Source: Rufibacter sediminis
Lineage (GTDB): Bacteria; Bacteroidota; Bacteroidia; Cytophagales; Hymenobacteraceae
NCBI RefSeq assembly: GCF_014269285.1
Contig: NZ_JACOAF010000061.1
Coordinates: 1-61,177, forward strand
DNA length: 61,177 bases
Direction of reading: 5' to 3'
Shown: one piece after another, positions 41,980-50,755 of the stretch
Layout: every line of letters begins with the position of its first letter
How positions within the stretch are numbered: the first letter of the stretch is position 1
Translations under genes and position numbers: made by a program
Notes under the pieces: generated by a model
Told to the model about the DNA's origin: nothing
Database searches by the model: none
The model's input: only the letters and a program-made list of their open reading frames with translations

Positions 41980-42047
41980 TACTTTTGCCCTACATTGGAT
42001 AAAGTGGCCCTAAAACGGGTGCTTTATCCAATGTTTTGTTTTTAACC
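41980..42047 (+). terminator. Hairpin with T run between aminotransferase and rfaE1
   Basis: CATTGGATAAAG pairs with CTTTATCCAATG and is followed by TTTTGTTTTT, a normal terminator. The loop (TGGCCCTAAAACGGGTG) carries one half of the dispersed palindrome. A TACTTTTG -7 box sits just upstream at 41980-41987, so the hairpin may be either the terminator of the aminotransferase gene or an attenuator in the rfaE1 leader. Confidence 0.7.
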
Positions 42048-42062
42048 TCTACATTTTCCTGA

Positions 42063-43094
42063 ATGTCCATTCAGCACACGGTTTCGTCTCTTTTTAACCG
42101 CTTCAGTCAGTTGCGGGTGTTGGTTGTGGGTGATGTGATGATTGACGCCTATCTCTGGGGAAAATCGACGAGATTGTCGCCCGAGGCGCCGGTTCCCATC
42201 GTGAACCGCACCAAGATAGAGCAGCGCCTGGGCGGGGCCGCCAACGTGGCCCTGAACGTGCAGAGCCTGGGCGCTACCCCGCTGCTTTGCTCCGTAGTGG
42301 GAGACGACCCGGACGGGGAAGCGTTGCTGCGCCTGTTGCAGGAGCAGGGCCAGACCGCCGAGGGCATCGTGCTAAGTTCAGAGCGGCCCACGACGGTGAA
42401 ACAGCGCATCATCTCCGGCGGCCAGCAACTGCTCCGCATCGATTCTGAAGTAGAGACTGATTTGTCAGCGGCTGAGCGACAGGCGTTGGTGCAGCGGTTT
42501 CAGGGCTTACTGGACCAGGCCCACGTGGTTATTTTCGAGGACTATGACAAAGGCGTGCTGAGTGTCGAAGTAATAAAAGAACTGCTGCGTCTGGCCAAAC
42601 AGGCCGGTATTCCCACAGTGGTCGATCCCAAGAAGAAGAATTTCCTGTCCTACAAAGGCAGCACGCTGTTCAAACCCAACCTGAAAGAACTCAAAGAAGG
42701 CCTGAAAGTGGATTTCCAGGATGCCAACCTAAACGCTTTTGAAGCCGCCGTCCAGCAGTTGCAGCAGCAGCTGGAGCTGGAAAATGTGCTGGTGACGCTC
42801 TCGGAGCGCGGCGTTTTCTGCCAGGCTGCCGATCAAACCAAAACCTATCTGGATGCCCACATCCGGTCCATTTCTGATGTTTCCGGGGCCGGCGACACAG
42901 TGGTGAGCATTGCCGCCCTCAGCCTGGCCGCCGGTCTGCCGCTACCCGCTTTGGCCGAGCTGGCGAACCTGGGCGGAGGCCTAGTGTGTGAGCACGTGGG
43001 CGTGGTGCCTATTAACCGCGAGCTACTCAAATCAGAAGCTCAGAAATCACAGGTCTTGCAAAAGGAGCTGGCTTCGTTTGAAGTGACCACCTGA
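42063..43094 (+). CDS. rfaE1: D-glycero-beta-D-manno-heptose-7-phosphate kinase
   Basis: 343 residues, PfkB-family kinase that phosphorylates heptose 7-phosphate at C1 in ADP-heptose synthesis for lipopolysaccharide. Recognised by VVGDVMIDAYLWGKSTRLSPEAPVP-type start, RLGGAANVALNVQSLGATP, TTVKQRIISGGQQLLRID, and the ATP/anion-hole motif DVSGAGDTVVSIAA. The cytidylyl/adenylyltransferase half found in fused HldE is absent, so a separate rfaE2 must exist elsewhere. Cytosolic. Stands alone on its strand. Confidence 0.93.
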   Translation: MSIQHTVSSLFNRFSQLRVLVVGDVMIDAYLWGKSTRLSPEAPVPIVNRTKIEQRLGGAANVALNVQSLGATPLLCSVVGDDPDGEALLRLLQEQGQTAEGIVLSSERPTTVKQRIISGGQQLLRIDSEVETDLSAAERQALVQRFQGLLDQAHVVIFEDYDKGVLSVEVIKELLRLAKQAGIPTVVDPKKKNFLSYKGSTLFKPNLKELKEGLKVDFQDANLNAFEAAVQQLQQQLELENVLVTLSERGVFCQAADQTKTYLDAHIRSISDVSGAGDTVVSIAALSLAAGLPLPALAELANLGGGLVCEHVGVVPINRELLKSEAQKSQVLQKELASFEVTT

Positions 43095-43101
43095 TGCGTC
43101 T

Positions 43102-43141
43102 GCGTCTTGGGGCCGTTTTCGAGAAATCAGCTTTAAACTGG
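43102..43141. repeat. Dispersed palindrome copy
   Basis: GCGTCTTGGGGCC, central GTTTTCGAGAAATC, then AGCTTTAAACTGG; starts 8 nt after rfaE1. Confidence 0.6.
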
Positions 43142-43196
43142 AAGGGTTTCAGGATTCATTCCTCGGTAGGGAAGCAGTCTTTGGAAGGCCGCAGCA

Positions 43197-43367
43197 GGCA
43201 AGTTGCAAGCTTGCCGTCATGACCACCACAAGTTGCGCTAGCGCTAAACTTGCGATAGGAAGAAGTATGAGGTGTAGTTTCATACATTGATACCCATTAT
43301 CTGGTTCAAGTTTTCAACTTGGACCCATCATGACCTGAAGTTTGCAACTTCAGTGAGGCAAAGCCTC
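43197..43367. repeat. Cluster of AAGTTGCAACTT-type palindromes
   Basis: Five short palindromes in 170 bp: GGCAAGTTGCAAGCTTGCC (43197-43215), 43229-43252 with CAAGTT/AACTTG arms around GCGCTAGCGC, 43303-43325 (core CAAGTTTTCAACTTG), CTGAAGTTTGCAACTTCAG (43335-43353) and GAGGCAAAGCCTC (43355-43367); a weaker TATGA/TCATA hairpin lies between. Similar in layout but not in sequence to the clusters at 5249-5375 and 60914-61027. Confidence 0.8.
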
Positions 43368-43396
43368 AAAACGGCATTCCCAAGTCTTAGGAACTT

Positions 43397-43444
43397 ATAC
43401 CAAAACGGCCTCCTGCTCAGATGAACAGGAGGCCGTTTTGGTAT
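43397..43444. terminator. Strong bidirectional terminator
   Basis: Perfect 19-bp arms, ATACCAAAACGGCCTCCTG and its complement, around a 10-nt loop. Lies downstream of hemE (minus strand) and of rfaE1 (plus strand). Confidence 0.88.
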
Positions 43445-43471
43445 GGTTTTCCAAAAAGAGGCTTGAAATGC
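43433..43471. repeat. Dispersed palindrome copy overlapping terminator
   Basis: CCGTTTTGGTAT, central GGTTTTCCAAAAAG, then AGGCTTGAAATGC; its left arm is shared with the terminator and its right end touches the hemE stop. Confidence 0.65.
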
Positions 43472-44503
43472 TTATCGGTGGCTATATTCTTTCACCGTCT
43501 GGATAAAACATTTCACTTTCTCGGGGTCAGTGTCTGGGTACACGCCGTGGCCCAGGTTGGCGATGTGGCGGTTGGGGCCGAAGGCTTCCAGCATTTTGAT
43601 GGTCTCACGTTTCACGCCGGCGAAATCGTTGTACAGCGCGCACGGGTCCAGGTTGCCTTGCAATGTTTTACCGTCTCCTATGGCCGCGCGGGCGTCTTTC
43701 ACGTCCATGTTCCAGTCCAACCCGATGACCTGGCAATCCAGTTGGGCGAAATCCGTGAGGGAGAAAAATGCGCCTTTGGCGAAAACGGTGACCGGCACGC
43801 CTTGGATGGCCTGGCAGATCTCCGCGATGTAGCGGTACGAGAACTCTTTGTAGTGCGCCGGCGGCAGAATGCCCGCCCAGGAATCAAAGATCTGGATCAG
43901 GTTCGCGCCGGCTTCCACTTGCGCTTTGAGGTACGCGATGGTGGTATCGGTGATCTTGCGCAGCAGCTGGTGCGACAGCTCCGGGGCTTCGTAGAGCATT
44001 TTGCGGGCTTTGGAGAACGTCTTGGAGCCGCTGCCTTCCACCATGTACGCGAAAATAGTCCAGGGCGCGCCCGCAAACCCGATGAGCGGCACGCGGCCGT
44101 TCAGTTCGCGCTTGGTGACTTTGATGGCCTCCAGCACGTAGTTCAGGTGCTCGTAAGGATCAGCAACGCGCACGTTCTCAACATCGGCGGCGGTTTTGAT
44201 GGTGTTCGGGAACAAAGGTCCGCGCTTCTCGATCATCTCGTAGGTACAGCCCATGGCCTCGGGTACTACCAGAATATCAGAGAAAATGATGGCGGCATCC
44301 ACGTCCAGTAAATCCACCGGCTGAATGGTGACCTCGGCGGCCAGTTCAGGGGTTTCCACCAGTTCCTTGAAGCCGGAGAGGCGTTCGCGCACGGCGCGGT
44401 ATTCCGGTAAAATACGGCCTGCCTGACGCATGAGCCATACGGGAGTTCGTTCAGTAGGCTGCCCCATGGCGGCGCGCAGGAGCAAGTCGTTCTTTAATTG
44501 CAT
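43472..44503 (-). CDS. hemE: Uroporphyrinogen decarboxylase
   Basis: 343 residues. Converts uroporphyrinogen III to coproporphyrinogen III in haem synthesis. Signature [19 protein letters not shown] near the start holds the substrate-binding Arg residues; also [46 protein letters not shown], and [11 protein letters not shown]. The ATG at 44503 matches the family length and is preceded 4 nt upstream by a -7 box. A longer frame from 44590 would pass through the promoter. Cytosolic, monocistronic. Confidence 0.96.
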   Translation of the reverse strand: MQLKNDLLLRAAMGQPTERTPVWLMRQAGRILPEYRAVRERLSGFKELVETPELAAEVTIQPVDLLDVDAAIIFSDILVVPEAMGCTYEMIEKRGPLFPNTIKTAADVENVRVADPYEHLNYVLEAIKVTKRELNGRVPLIGFAGAPWTIFAYMVEGSGSKTFSKARKMLYEAPELSHQLLRKITDTTIAYLKAQVEAGANLIQIFDSWAGILPPAHYKEFSYRYIAEICQAIQGVPVTVFAKGAFFSLTDFAQLDCQVIGLDWNMDVKDARAAIGDGKTLQGNLDPCALYNDFAGVKRETIKMLEAFGPNRHIANLGHGVYPDTDPEKVKCFIQTVKEYSHR

Positions 44504-44507
44504 GGTG

Positions 44508-44515
44508 CAAAGATA
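44508..44515 (-). promoter_or_regulatory. -7 box of a probably leaderless hemE promoter
   Basis: CAAAGATA on the plus strand reads TATCTTTG on the minus strand, ending 4 nt before the hemE ATG, the same spacing as for clpS. No clear -33 box. Confidence 0.5.
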
Positions 44516-44593
44516 AGGCAAAACAATGAGTCCTGAGTTCTGAGTTCTGGGTTCTGAGTCAGATAATTGAGACGGGCAGGTTTTTAACAATGG

Positions 44594-44633
44594 CTGTTTT
44601 GGAGCCGATTTTGGAAAAACAGGTCTAAAACGG
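44594..44633. repeat. Dispersed palindrome copy
   Basis: CTGTTTTGGAGCC, central GATTTTGGAAAAAC, then AGGTCTAAAACGGG. Confidence 0.72.
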
Positions 44634-44656
44634 GAGACTGAACAGGTTAGAACAGT

Positions 44657-45274
44657 TTACTTAAAAAGAGCCAACAGTGCCGTGACAATGAAACTTACGC
44701 CCAGAGACAACACGATGAAGCCCATGATCTTGGTGAGGGCGGCCAGACCGGCTTTGCCCAAAAAGATCATCAGGCGGGGCGAGAAAAGCAGGATGATGTA
44801 ACTCATCAGACCCAGTAAAACGATGCCCAGAATGGTGAGGCACATGTCCAGAAATGTGAGCGATTTTGTAAAAAGGCTGATGACTACCGCAATGGAGCCC
44901 GGGCCCGAGAGCAGGGGCATGGCCAGCGGAGTAAACGAGATGTCTTCCTTCTCCACACCTTCGGCCACCACGTCTTTGGATATTTTCTTGCCGTCCTCGC
45001 CTTTGGGGTTGAGCAAATCCAGGCCCGCCCGCATGATCATGATGCCCCCGGCAATGCGCAGATCGTGAATCCGGAGGCCGAAGAAATCCAGCACGGCTTG
45101 CCCGGCCAGAAAGAAAACCGTCAAAATCAGGATCATGTAAATGCAGGCCCTGAACGCCTGCTGGTTCCGCCGGGCGGGGCTGTCATCGTGCGTGAGCGTG
45201 AGGAACACCGGCATGGCCCCAAAGGGATTGACCACGGAGAACAAAGCCGAGAAAGTTGCGAGTAGAATTTCCAT
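44657..45274 (-). CDS. MarC family integral membrane protein
   Basis: 205 residues, six hydrophobic spans and the family patterns SVVNPFGAMPVFLTLT, RIAGGIMIMRAGLDLL, FTPLAMPLLSGPGSIAVVISL and KIMGFIVLSLGVSFIVTALL. MarC proteins sit in the inner membrane; once linked with multiple antibiotic resistance, their actual transport role is unknown. The ATG at 45274 is chosen; a TTG three codons upstream is possible. No partner gene. Confidence 0.92.
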   Translation of the reverse strand: MEILLATFSALFSVVNPFGAMPVFLTLTHDDSPARRNQQAFRACIYMILILTVFFLAGQAVLDFFGLRIHDLRIAGGIMIMRAGLDLLNPKGEDGKKISKDVVAEGVEKEDISFTPLAMPLLSGPGSIAVVISLFTKSLTFLDMCLTILGIVLLGLMSYIILLFSPRLMIFLGKAGLAALTKIMGFIVLSLGVSFIVTALLALFK

Positions 45275-45346
45275 TGCGTCCAATAATACGGAAATTCAGG
45301 AAAATACGGACACCTGGTTGAATTTAGCCTAAACCAACGGGGCTGG

Positions 45347-45811
45347 TTAGGCAAAGAGTTTCTGCCAGATGCCCGTAGGCTTCGGCTTGGCCTGCACGTA
45401 GGTGCGTTTTTGCTGGACCAACTGTAAGCGCAGAATGGCCTTCACCAACCCCACATGCGCGTGTTCGTCCCTTTGCAGCACTCCGCCTACGCCCGGCTGC
45501 CACAGGTTCAGGATTTCTTTGCCGTCTAAAGAAGAAGTCAGCACGAAGAGGTGGGTTCTTTCCAGTTGCGTGGCCAGTGATTTCAATAGGCGGGTATCAG
45601 GGGCATATCCCAGAGAAGCCTTGCCGCCCAGCACAATAAACTCCCGGGTAGAGTTGCGCCCTAGCCCGTACTGATTCTCGAACACCTCGTAGCTGAGCGC
45701 CTGGATGTCTACCCGTTGGGCGTATTGATTTTGCTTATTCAAAGCCTGGGCAAGCGAACCAGCTAACAGATGGTCATCTTCCAGCAGTAACAGCTTATAG
45801 GAAGTATTCAT
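45347..45811 (-). CDS. Degenerate response-regulator-like protein
   Basis: 154 residues with the outline of a CheY-like receiver: LLLLEDDHLLAGSLAQAL (acidic pair), HLFVLTSS (Thr/Ser switch) and GVGGVLQRDEHAHVGLVKAIL. The phospho-acceptor Asp is lost: the sheet that should read like DLVLLD reads EFIVLGGKAS, and the conserved Lys is Gln/Arg. So it is unlikely to be phosphorylated in the usual way and may be a pseudo-receiver that binds a partner. C-terminal 30 residues are basic. No kinase next to it. Confidence 0.7.
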   Translation of the reverse strand: MNTSYKLLLLEDDHLLAGSLAQALNKQNQYAQRVDIQALSYEVFENQYGLGRNSTREFIVLGGKASLGYAPDTRLLKSLATQLERTHLFVLTSSLDGKEILNLWQPGVGGVLQRDEHAHVGLVKAILRLQLVQQKRTYVQAKPKPTGIWQKLFA

Positions 45812-46119
45812 GGGTAAGTAACTATTTTTCTAATCTGAATTTTGAATAGAAGGCTATTTATGAATATTTAAAATATATAGTGCAAAATTATTAAATTACT
45901 AAAGCAAAAAAAGCCTTGCCAGGTACTTTTACGAGTTTCAAGGCCTTGCCTTCACCTAGCTGTAAGGGAGAAAAGAGAATTCCTGAAAGAAAATGGCCTT
46001 CTTGCTTCCCAAAACTTGTAGCTTACCCACAGAACTAAGAGATTTGGGTTTCCGGCGGATTGCGAAAAGTCCGCGGCAAACGAGCATTTCTTTCTTATTA
46101 GTGACTTTCTGGTTTTAAA

Positions 46120-47247
46120 ATGAATACTGTTAAATTAGGTATATTGGGAGGAGGGCAACTGGGCCGTATGTTGCTGCAGGCGGGCCTGGATTTCAACCTG
46201 TACACCCTGGTGCTGGACCCCGATGAGCATGCGCCCTGCCGCCATCTCTGCGAGGAGTTTGTGCACGGTGATTTCAAGGACTATGATACCGTGTACGCCT
46301 TCGGGAAGAAGTGCACGCACGTGACCATTGAAATTGAGCACGTCAACGTAGATGCCCTGTTCCAGTTGGAGAAAGAGGGAGTTCTGGTGTATCCCAAACC
46401 GGCCTCGCTCCAGACCATTCAGGACAAAGGCCTGCAAAAGGAGTTTTTCCAGAAGAACAGCATCCCTACCTCAGACTTCCGGTTGCTGCAGGAGGCCGCA
46501 GAACTAGAGGCCAACTTGGATTTTCTGCCCGCTTTCCAGAAACTACGCCGGGGCGGGTATGACGGGAATGGCGTGACCCGCTTAACTTCCGCGGCTGATT
46601 TTTCCAAAGCGTTTCAGGCCCCTACGGTTTTAGAAAAACTGGTGGAGTTTGAGACCGAGATCTCCGTGATTTGTGCCCGAAACACGCAGGGCGAGGTGAA
46701 GGCCTTCCCAGTGGTGGAGCAAGTGATGCACCCGGAGCACAACCTGGTGGATTACCTGCTGGCCCCGGCCCAGATCGCCTATAAACTGCAGCGCATGGCC
46801 ATTGAGATTGCCACCCACGTAACCACCGCCCTGGACATTGTAGGCTTGCTGGCCGTGGAGATGTTTGTGACCCGCGATGGGCAGATTCTGGTGAACGAAG
46901 TGGCCCCCCGGCCGCACAACAGCGGGCACCATACCATGAAGGCCAACGCCACCTCTCAGTTTGAGCAGCATTTACGCGCTATCCTGGGCTTGCCTTTGGG
47001 TGATACGGAGCCGCATTGCCCCGCCGTTTTGGTGAACCTGCTGGGCGAGGCCAGCTATTCCGGCGAAGCCGTGTACGAAGGGCTGGACACCACGCTGCAG
47101 GAACCCGGGGTGTACATTCACCTCTACGGCAAGAAATTTACCCGTCCTTACCGTAAGATGGGCCATTTAACGGTGCTGGCTTCTACCGTAGAAGAAGTCA
47201 AACAGAAAGCTGATCTCCTTAAAAATCGTTTAAAAATCATTGCATGA
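46120..47247 (+). CDS. purK: 5-(carboxyamino)imidazole ribonucleotide synthase
   Basis: 375 residues, ATP-grasp enzyme that makes N5-CAIR from AIR, ATP and bicarbonate in purine synthesis. Seen: [72 protein letters not shown] and [18 protein letters not shown]. Its TGA overlaps the purE start (ATGA), so translation is coupled. Confidence 0.97.
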   Translation: MNTVKLGILGGGQLGRMLLQAGLDFNLYTLVLDPDEHAPCRHLCEEFVHGDFKDYDTVYAFGKKCTHVTIEIEHVNVDALFQLEKEGVLVYPKPASLQTIQDKGLQKEFFQKNSIPTSDFRLLQEAAELEANLDFLPAFQKLRRGGYDGNGVTRLTSAADFSKAFQAPTVLEKLVEFETEISVICARNTQGEVKAFPVVEQVMHPEHNLVDYLLAPAQIAYKLQRMAIEIATHVTTALDIVGLLAVEMFVTRDGQILVNEVAPRPHNSGHHTMKANATSQFEQHLRAILGLPLGDTEPHCPAVLVNLLGEASYSGEAVYEGLDTTLQEPGVYIHLYGKKFTRPYRKMGHLTVLASTVEEVKQKADLLKNRLKIIA

Positions 47248-47771
47248 GCCAATCTCCTGATTCCCCTACGCCGCTGGTAGGCATTATCATGGGCAGCCAG
47301 TCAGACCTGAAAGTAATGTCTGGCGCTGCCGATATCCTGGAACAACTGCACATTCCGTTTGAAGTCACCATCGTGTCAGCGCACCGCACGCCGCACCGCA
47401 TGCTGGAGTACGCCGAGGGAGCCCGGAAGAAAGGCCTGAAAGTCATCATCGCCGGAGCCGGCGGGGCTGCGCATTTGCCGGGCATGGTGGCCGCGCTTAC
47501 CACGCTGCCCGTGATTGGCGTGCCGGTGAAATCCAGCAACTCCATTGACGGTTGGGATTCCATTCTGTCTATCCTGCAAATGCCTTCCGGTGTACCGGTC
47601 GCAACGGTTGCTTTAAACGGAGCCACCAACGCCGGTATCCTGGCCGCCCAGATCTTGGGCAGCACCAACGCCGTGGTAGCCGATGCCCTGGAGAAACACC
47701 GCGCCGTGCAACGTGATAAAGTGATGCGTTCTGTGGAACAGCTTCGCCGCGGCGACATCGAAATGGACTAA
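47244..47771 (+). CDS. purE: 5-(carboxyamino)imidazole ribonucleotide mutase
   Basis: 175 residues, class I PurE, converting N5-CAIR to CAIR. Core blocks [35 protein letters not shown] (catalytic His), [30 protein letters not shown] and [19 protein letters not shown]. Directly after purK with a 4-nt overlap. Confidence 0.97.
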   Translation: MSQSPDSPTPLVGIIMGSQSDLKVMSGAADILEQLHIPFEVTIVSAHRTPHRMLEYAEGARKKGLKVIIAGAGGAAHLPGMVAALTTLPVIGVPVKSSNSIDGWDSILSILQMPSGVPVATVALNGATNAGILAAQILGSTNAVVADALEKHRAVQRDKVMRSVEQLRRGDIEMD

Positions 47772-47774
47772 CCT

Positions 47775-48311
47775 TTGCTCTCCCTGCAACCACTTCGTAC
47801 AAGGCCCACGCCCGAGTTCGCTCAGGCGTGGGCCTTGTATGTAAAGGCTTTTCCGCCGGAGGAAAGGCGCAGCATCATGCAGCAAGAAGCCCTGCTCACG
47901 AACAAGGTATATCAGTTCCTCTCTATCAGAAAGGATGAAAGCCTGGCCGGTATTCTGGGCGTCTGGCAATTCCCCGCGTTCACGTTTCTGGAGCATTTTG
48001 CCATTTCACCCGATAAACGGGAAAAAGGGCTGGGCCGGGAAGTGATAGCGATGCTGCAGGAAATCTCCAATCCGCCTTTGGTTCTGGAAGTGGAATTCCC
48101 CCATACCCCGGAGGCAACCCGCCGCATCGCGTTTTATGAACGGGCCGGCTTCCACCTGAATTCCTTTGCCTACTCACAACCCCCCTATGCCTCGGGCAAA
48201 CCCTGGGTGCCGCTACACCTCATGTCTTGGCCAGAGAGACTTGAAGCCCGTCAGTTTGAGGAAATTAAAGGGCGCTTGTACGCCAAAGTCTATCAGGTAG
48301 AGACAACGTAG
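47775..48311 (+). CDS. GNAT N-acetyltransferase
   Basis: 178 residues from a TTG start, 3 nt after purE, so very likely in the same operon. GNAT acetyl-CoA loop in AISPDKREKGLGREVIAML; PPEEERR-like FPPEERRSIMQQE near the start is typical of a common Bacteroidota subgroup. Substrate unknown. There is no ATG before the conserved domain, which supports the TTG start. Confidence 0.85.
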   Translation: MLSLQPLRTRPTPEFAQAWALYVKAFPPEERRSIMQQEALLTNKVYQFLSIRKDESLAGILGVWQFPAFTFLEHFAISPDKREKGLGREVIAMLQEISNPPLVLEVEFPHTPEATRRIAFYERAGFHLNSFAYSQPPYASGKPWVPLHLMSWPERLEARQFEEIKGRLYAKVYQVETT

Positions 48312-48318
48312 CGCTCTT

Positions 48319-48357
48319 CGTTTTGGCCCTTCTTTCGTAAAGCAGGCCCAAAACTGG
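48319..48357. repeat. Dispersed palindrome copy
   Basis: CGTTTTGGCCCTTCTTTCGTA then AAGCAGGCCCAAAACTGG; outer arms pair well. Confidence 0.72.
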
Positions 48358-48377
48358 ACGATGATCGATGTTCCGCT

Positions 48378-48725
48378 TTAGGCCCGGTATTTCCATTCCA
48401 GGAGAAAGCAGTAGGCCATGGCCAGCGCGCAGATGAGGAGCCCCAAAGACTCCCGCGCTTGTTCAATGGCCGGGGTGTGGTCCATGTCCATGGTGATGCC
48501 CTGGTAAACGGGAGGCCACAGCAGAAAAGCACCTATCCCAAAAACCACAAAAGCCAGCGCGTATACCCATCTGAACAGTTTCCGTTTGAAGGCCAGAAAA
48601 CACAGTACGGCCGCCGCCAAGTACACCGGAACCCAGATTTCCGGATCAGGGTCATTCAATTGCACCAAGGCGAATGTCACAAACATTAGCATTAAGACAA
48701 GCAGTAAAACAAGACGCAGTTTCAT
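48378..48725 (-). CDS. TMEM220-like small membrane protein
   Basis: 115 residues, four hydrophobic spans. The TMEM220 family pattern is present: FALVQLNDPDPEIWVPVYLAAAV, then span 2 and 3, and ESLGLLICALAMAYCF. Function unknown in bacteria and eukaryotes. The ATG at 48725 fits the family start; a longer frame up to 48800 adds non-conserved residues. Divergent from the PQQ-type dehydrogenase gene. Confidence 0.85.
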   Translation of the reverse strand: MKLRLVLLLVLMLMFVTFALVQLNDPDPEIWVPVYLAAAVLCFLAFKRKLFRWVYALAFVVFGIGAFLLWPPVYQGITMDMDHTPAIEQARESLGLLICALAMAYCFLLEWKYRA

Positions 48726-48851
48726 ACAAGTACAGGAGGTATCTCCCGCTATTAAATGTTTAGACCAAAGTAAAGTTTTCTTAGCAAGGTGCAAAGGCAA
48801 CTCTTTTTCCTGCTACCGGTATGTAAGGAGAAGCCTTCCTAACCTTCGCCT

Positions 48852-50312
48852 ATGAAAATACTTCTTCGCTTTTATATTGTTGCGTTGTTGCTGCTGCTGT
48901 GTTCTGGGTGTTACAAGATCAAGGGAAGCTATGGCGGCCCCAAGAACTTCAATCCGCAGATGCGGCCGTTGCAGCCTTTAGACGTGGCCTTGCCTGCCGG
49001 GTACACCATTGAACCCATCGCCTCGGGCCTCACGTACCCCACCGGCATCACGTTTGACGAGCAAGGCACCGTTTACGTCACCGAGTCTGGCTATGCCTAC
49101 GGCGAAGTCTGGCTACCGCCCAAGCTGCTGCGCCTGAACCCCGATGGCACCACCACCCAGATTGCCGCCGGCGACAAAAACGGTCCCTGGACCGGAACCG
49201 CCTACCACGACGGCTTTTTCTACGTGTCGGAAGGCGGGCAGCTGGAGGGCGGGCGCATCCTGAAAATCTCCCGGACCGGACAGATCACCCGCCTGGTGGA
49301 AGGCCTGCCCAGCTACGGCGATCACCACACCGATGCGCCCGTCATCGGGAAGGACGGTTACCTGTACTTTGGGCAGGGAACGGCCACCAACTCCGGCGTG
49401 GTCGGCACTGATAATTACCATTACGGCTGGCTCAAGCGCAACCCCACGTTTCATGATATTCCGTGCCAGGACATCGTCTTGACCGGGCAGAACTTCACCA
49501 CCTATAACCCGCTGACTGAGGATGACAAAGACGAAGTCACCACGGGCGCTTACTTGCCCTTCGGGACACCCAGCACGCCTAACCAAACCATCAAGGGCGC
49601 GATTCCGTGCTCCGGGGCTATTTTTCGGGTGCCGTTGCAGGGCGGACCGCTGGAACTGGTGGCCTGGGGACTGCGGAATCCCTACGGCTTGTCTTTCTCG
49701 CCCAACGGGCAACTCTACGTCACTGATAACGGCTACGACACGCGCGGCAGTCGGCCCGGCTACGGCACCGGTGATGTGCTGTGGGCCGTGCAATCCGGCA
49801 AATGGTACGGCTGGCCAGATTTCGCCTCCGGGCAGCCCATGGCTTCGGATGACTACAAAACGCCGCACGATGACCCTAAATTCCTGTTGGCCCAACATCC
49901 GGGCACGCCGCCCAAACCGGCAGCCATTCTGGGGGTGCATTCCTCTTCCAACGGTCTGGATTTCTCCCGAACCGCTACCTTTGGTCACGTGGGCGAGGCG
50001 TTTATCGCCCAGTTTGGCGATATGACCCCCGAAGTAGGCCACACCTACGGACCCGTGGGCTTCAAGGTGGTACGGGTGAACCCCGCCACCGGCGTCATCG
50101 AAGACTTTGCCGTGAACAAAAGCAAAACCAACGGACCGGCCTCCATCATGAAAAACGGCGGCTTGGAAAGACCCATCGCCGTAAAGTTTAACCCCGAGGG
50201 AACCGCGCTTTACGTGGTGGACTTTGGCATCATGCCTATGACGGAACAGGGTCCAGCGCCAAAGCAGCAGACCGGCGTTGTTTGGAAAATCACTAAAACT
50301 GCCGCCAGATGA
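48852..50312 (+). CDS. PQQ-dependent sugar dehydrogenase-like lipoprotein
   Basis: 486 residues, lipoprotein signal with lipobox CSGC (Cys about 20). Six-bladed propeller of the soluble glucose/sorbosone dehydrogenase type: SGLTYPTGITFDEQGTVYVTE, HDGFFYVSEGG, GDHHTDAPVIGKDGYLYFGQG, WGLRNPYGLSFSPNGQLYVTD, GDVLWAVQSGKWYGWPDF. Several Asp/Glu/His residues could bind PQQ and Ca, but the substrate is unknown. The next gene, a cytochrome c lipoprotein, overlaps its stop by 4 nt and is the obvious electron acceptor. Confidence 0.88.
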   Translation: MKILLRFYIVALLLLLCSGCYKIKGSYGGPKNFNPQMRPLQPLDVALPAGYTIEPIASGLTYPTGITFDEQGTVYVTESGYAYGEVWLPPKLLRLNPDGTTTQIAAGDKNGPWTGTAYHDGFFYVSEGGQLEGGRILKISRTGQITRLVEGLPSYGDHHTDAPVIGKDGYLYFGQGTATNSGVVGTDNYHYGWLKRNPTFHDIPCQDIVLTGQNFTTYNPLTEDDKDEVTTGAYLPFGTPSTPNQTIKGAIPCSGAIFRVPLQGGPLELVAWGLRNPYGLSFSPNGQLYVTDNGYDTRGSRPGYGTGDVLWAVQSGKWYGWPDFASGQPMASDDYKTPHDDPKFLLAQHPGTPPKPAAILGVHSSSNGLDFSRTATFGHVGEAFIAQFGDMTPEVGHTYGPVGFKVVRVNPATGVIEDFAVNKSKTNGPASIMKNGGLERPIAVKFNPEGTALYVVDFGIMPMTEQGPAPKQQTGVVWKITKTAAR

Positions 50313-50710
50313 AACAACTCCTCAAACTTCCTAGAAACGCCAGGCAATGGCTGTGGCTTCTTCCGGTACTGGTACTTTCTAGCTGCGGCTCGGCCCGTCG
50401 TAGCGAACCCATTCTAGGCCCCATGAAGGTGCAAACCCAGCAACTGGAAAACGGCCGCGTGGTGTTCATGCAGCACTGCCAACGCTGCCATCCGCTGGGG
50501 GAGGCGGGCTTGGGTCCGTCGCTCAACAACATTCCGCTGCCCGGGGCGGCGTTGCGGTTCAGGGTGCGCAGCAAGGCCTTCTTTCTGGGCATCGGGCGGA
50601 TGCCCTCGTTCAAGAAGCACGAGATTTCGCCGGATCAGCTAGATGAACTGGTGGTGTATATGAAAGCGCTTCGGCGGCATAAACGCACCGAGGCCGTGGC
50701 TTCCCAGTAA
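50309..50710 (+). CDS. Cytochrome c lipoprotein
   Basis: 133 residues. Lipoprotein signal (lipobox LSSC, Cys about 27), then a class I cytochrome c domain: haem-binding CQRCH (QHCQRCHPLGEAGLGPSL) and the axial Met in GRMPSF. C-terminal helix LDELVVYMKAL. Start overlaps the stop of the propeller gene (ATGA), showing translational coupling; it probably takes electrons from that dehydrogenase in the periplasm and passes them to the respiratory chain. Confidence 0.92.
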   Translation: MKQLLKLPRNARQWLWLLPVLVLSSCGSARRSEPILGPMKVQTQQLENGRVVFMQHCQRCHPLGEAGLGPSLNNIPLPGAALRFRVRSKAFFLGIGRMPSFKKHEISPDQLDELVVYMKALRRHKRTEAVASQ

Positions 50711-50713
50711 ACC

Positions 50714-50755
50714 GGTTGTTTTACACCTGATTTCTGAAAAAGGACGTGAAAACGC
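50714..50755. repeat. Dispersed palindrome copy
   Basis: GGTTGTTTTACACC, central GATTTCTGAAAAAG, then GACGTGAAAACGC. Its right half also forms one arm of the next terminator. Confidence 0.55.

Noticed and set aside
41980..42047. Known riboswitch in the rfaE1 leader
   Set aside because: Only a simple hairpin with T run is visible; no conserved aptamer core of a known class could be recognised.
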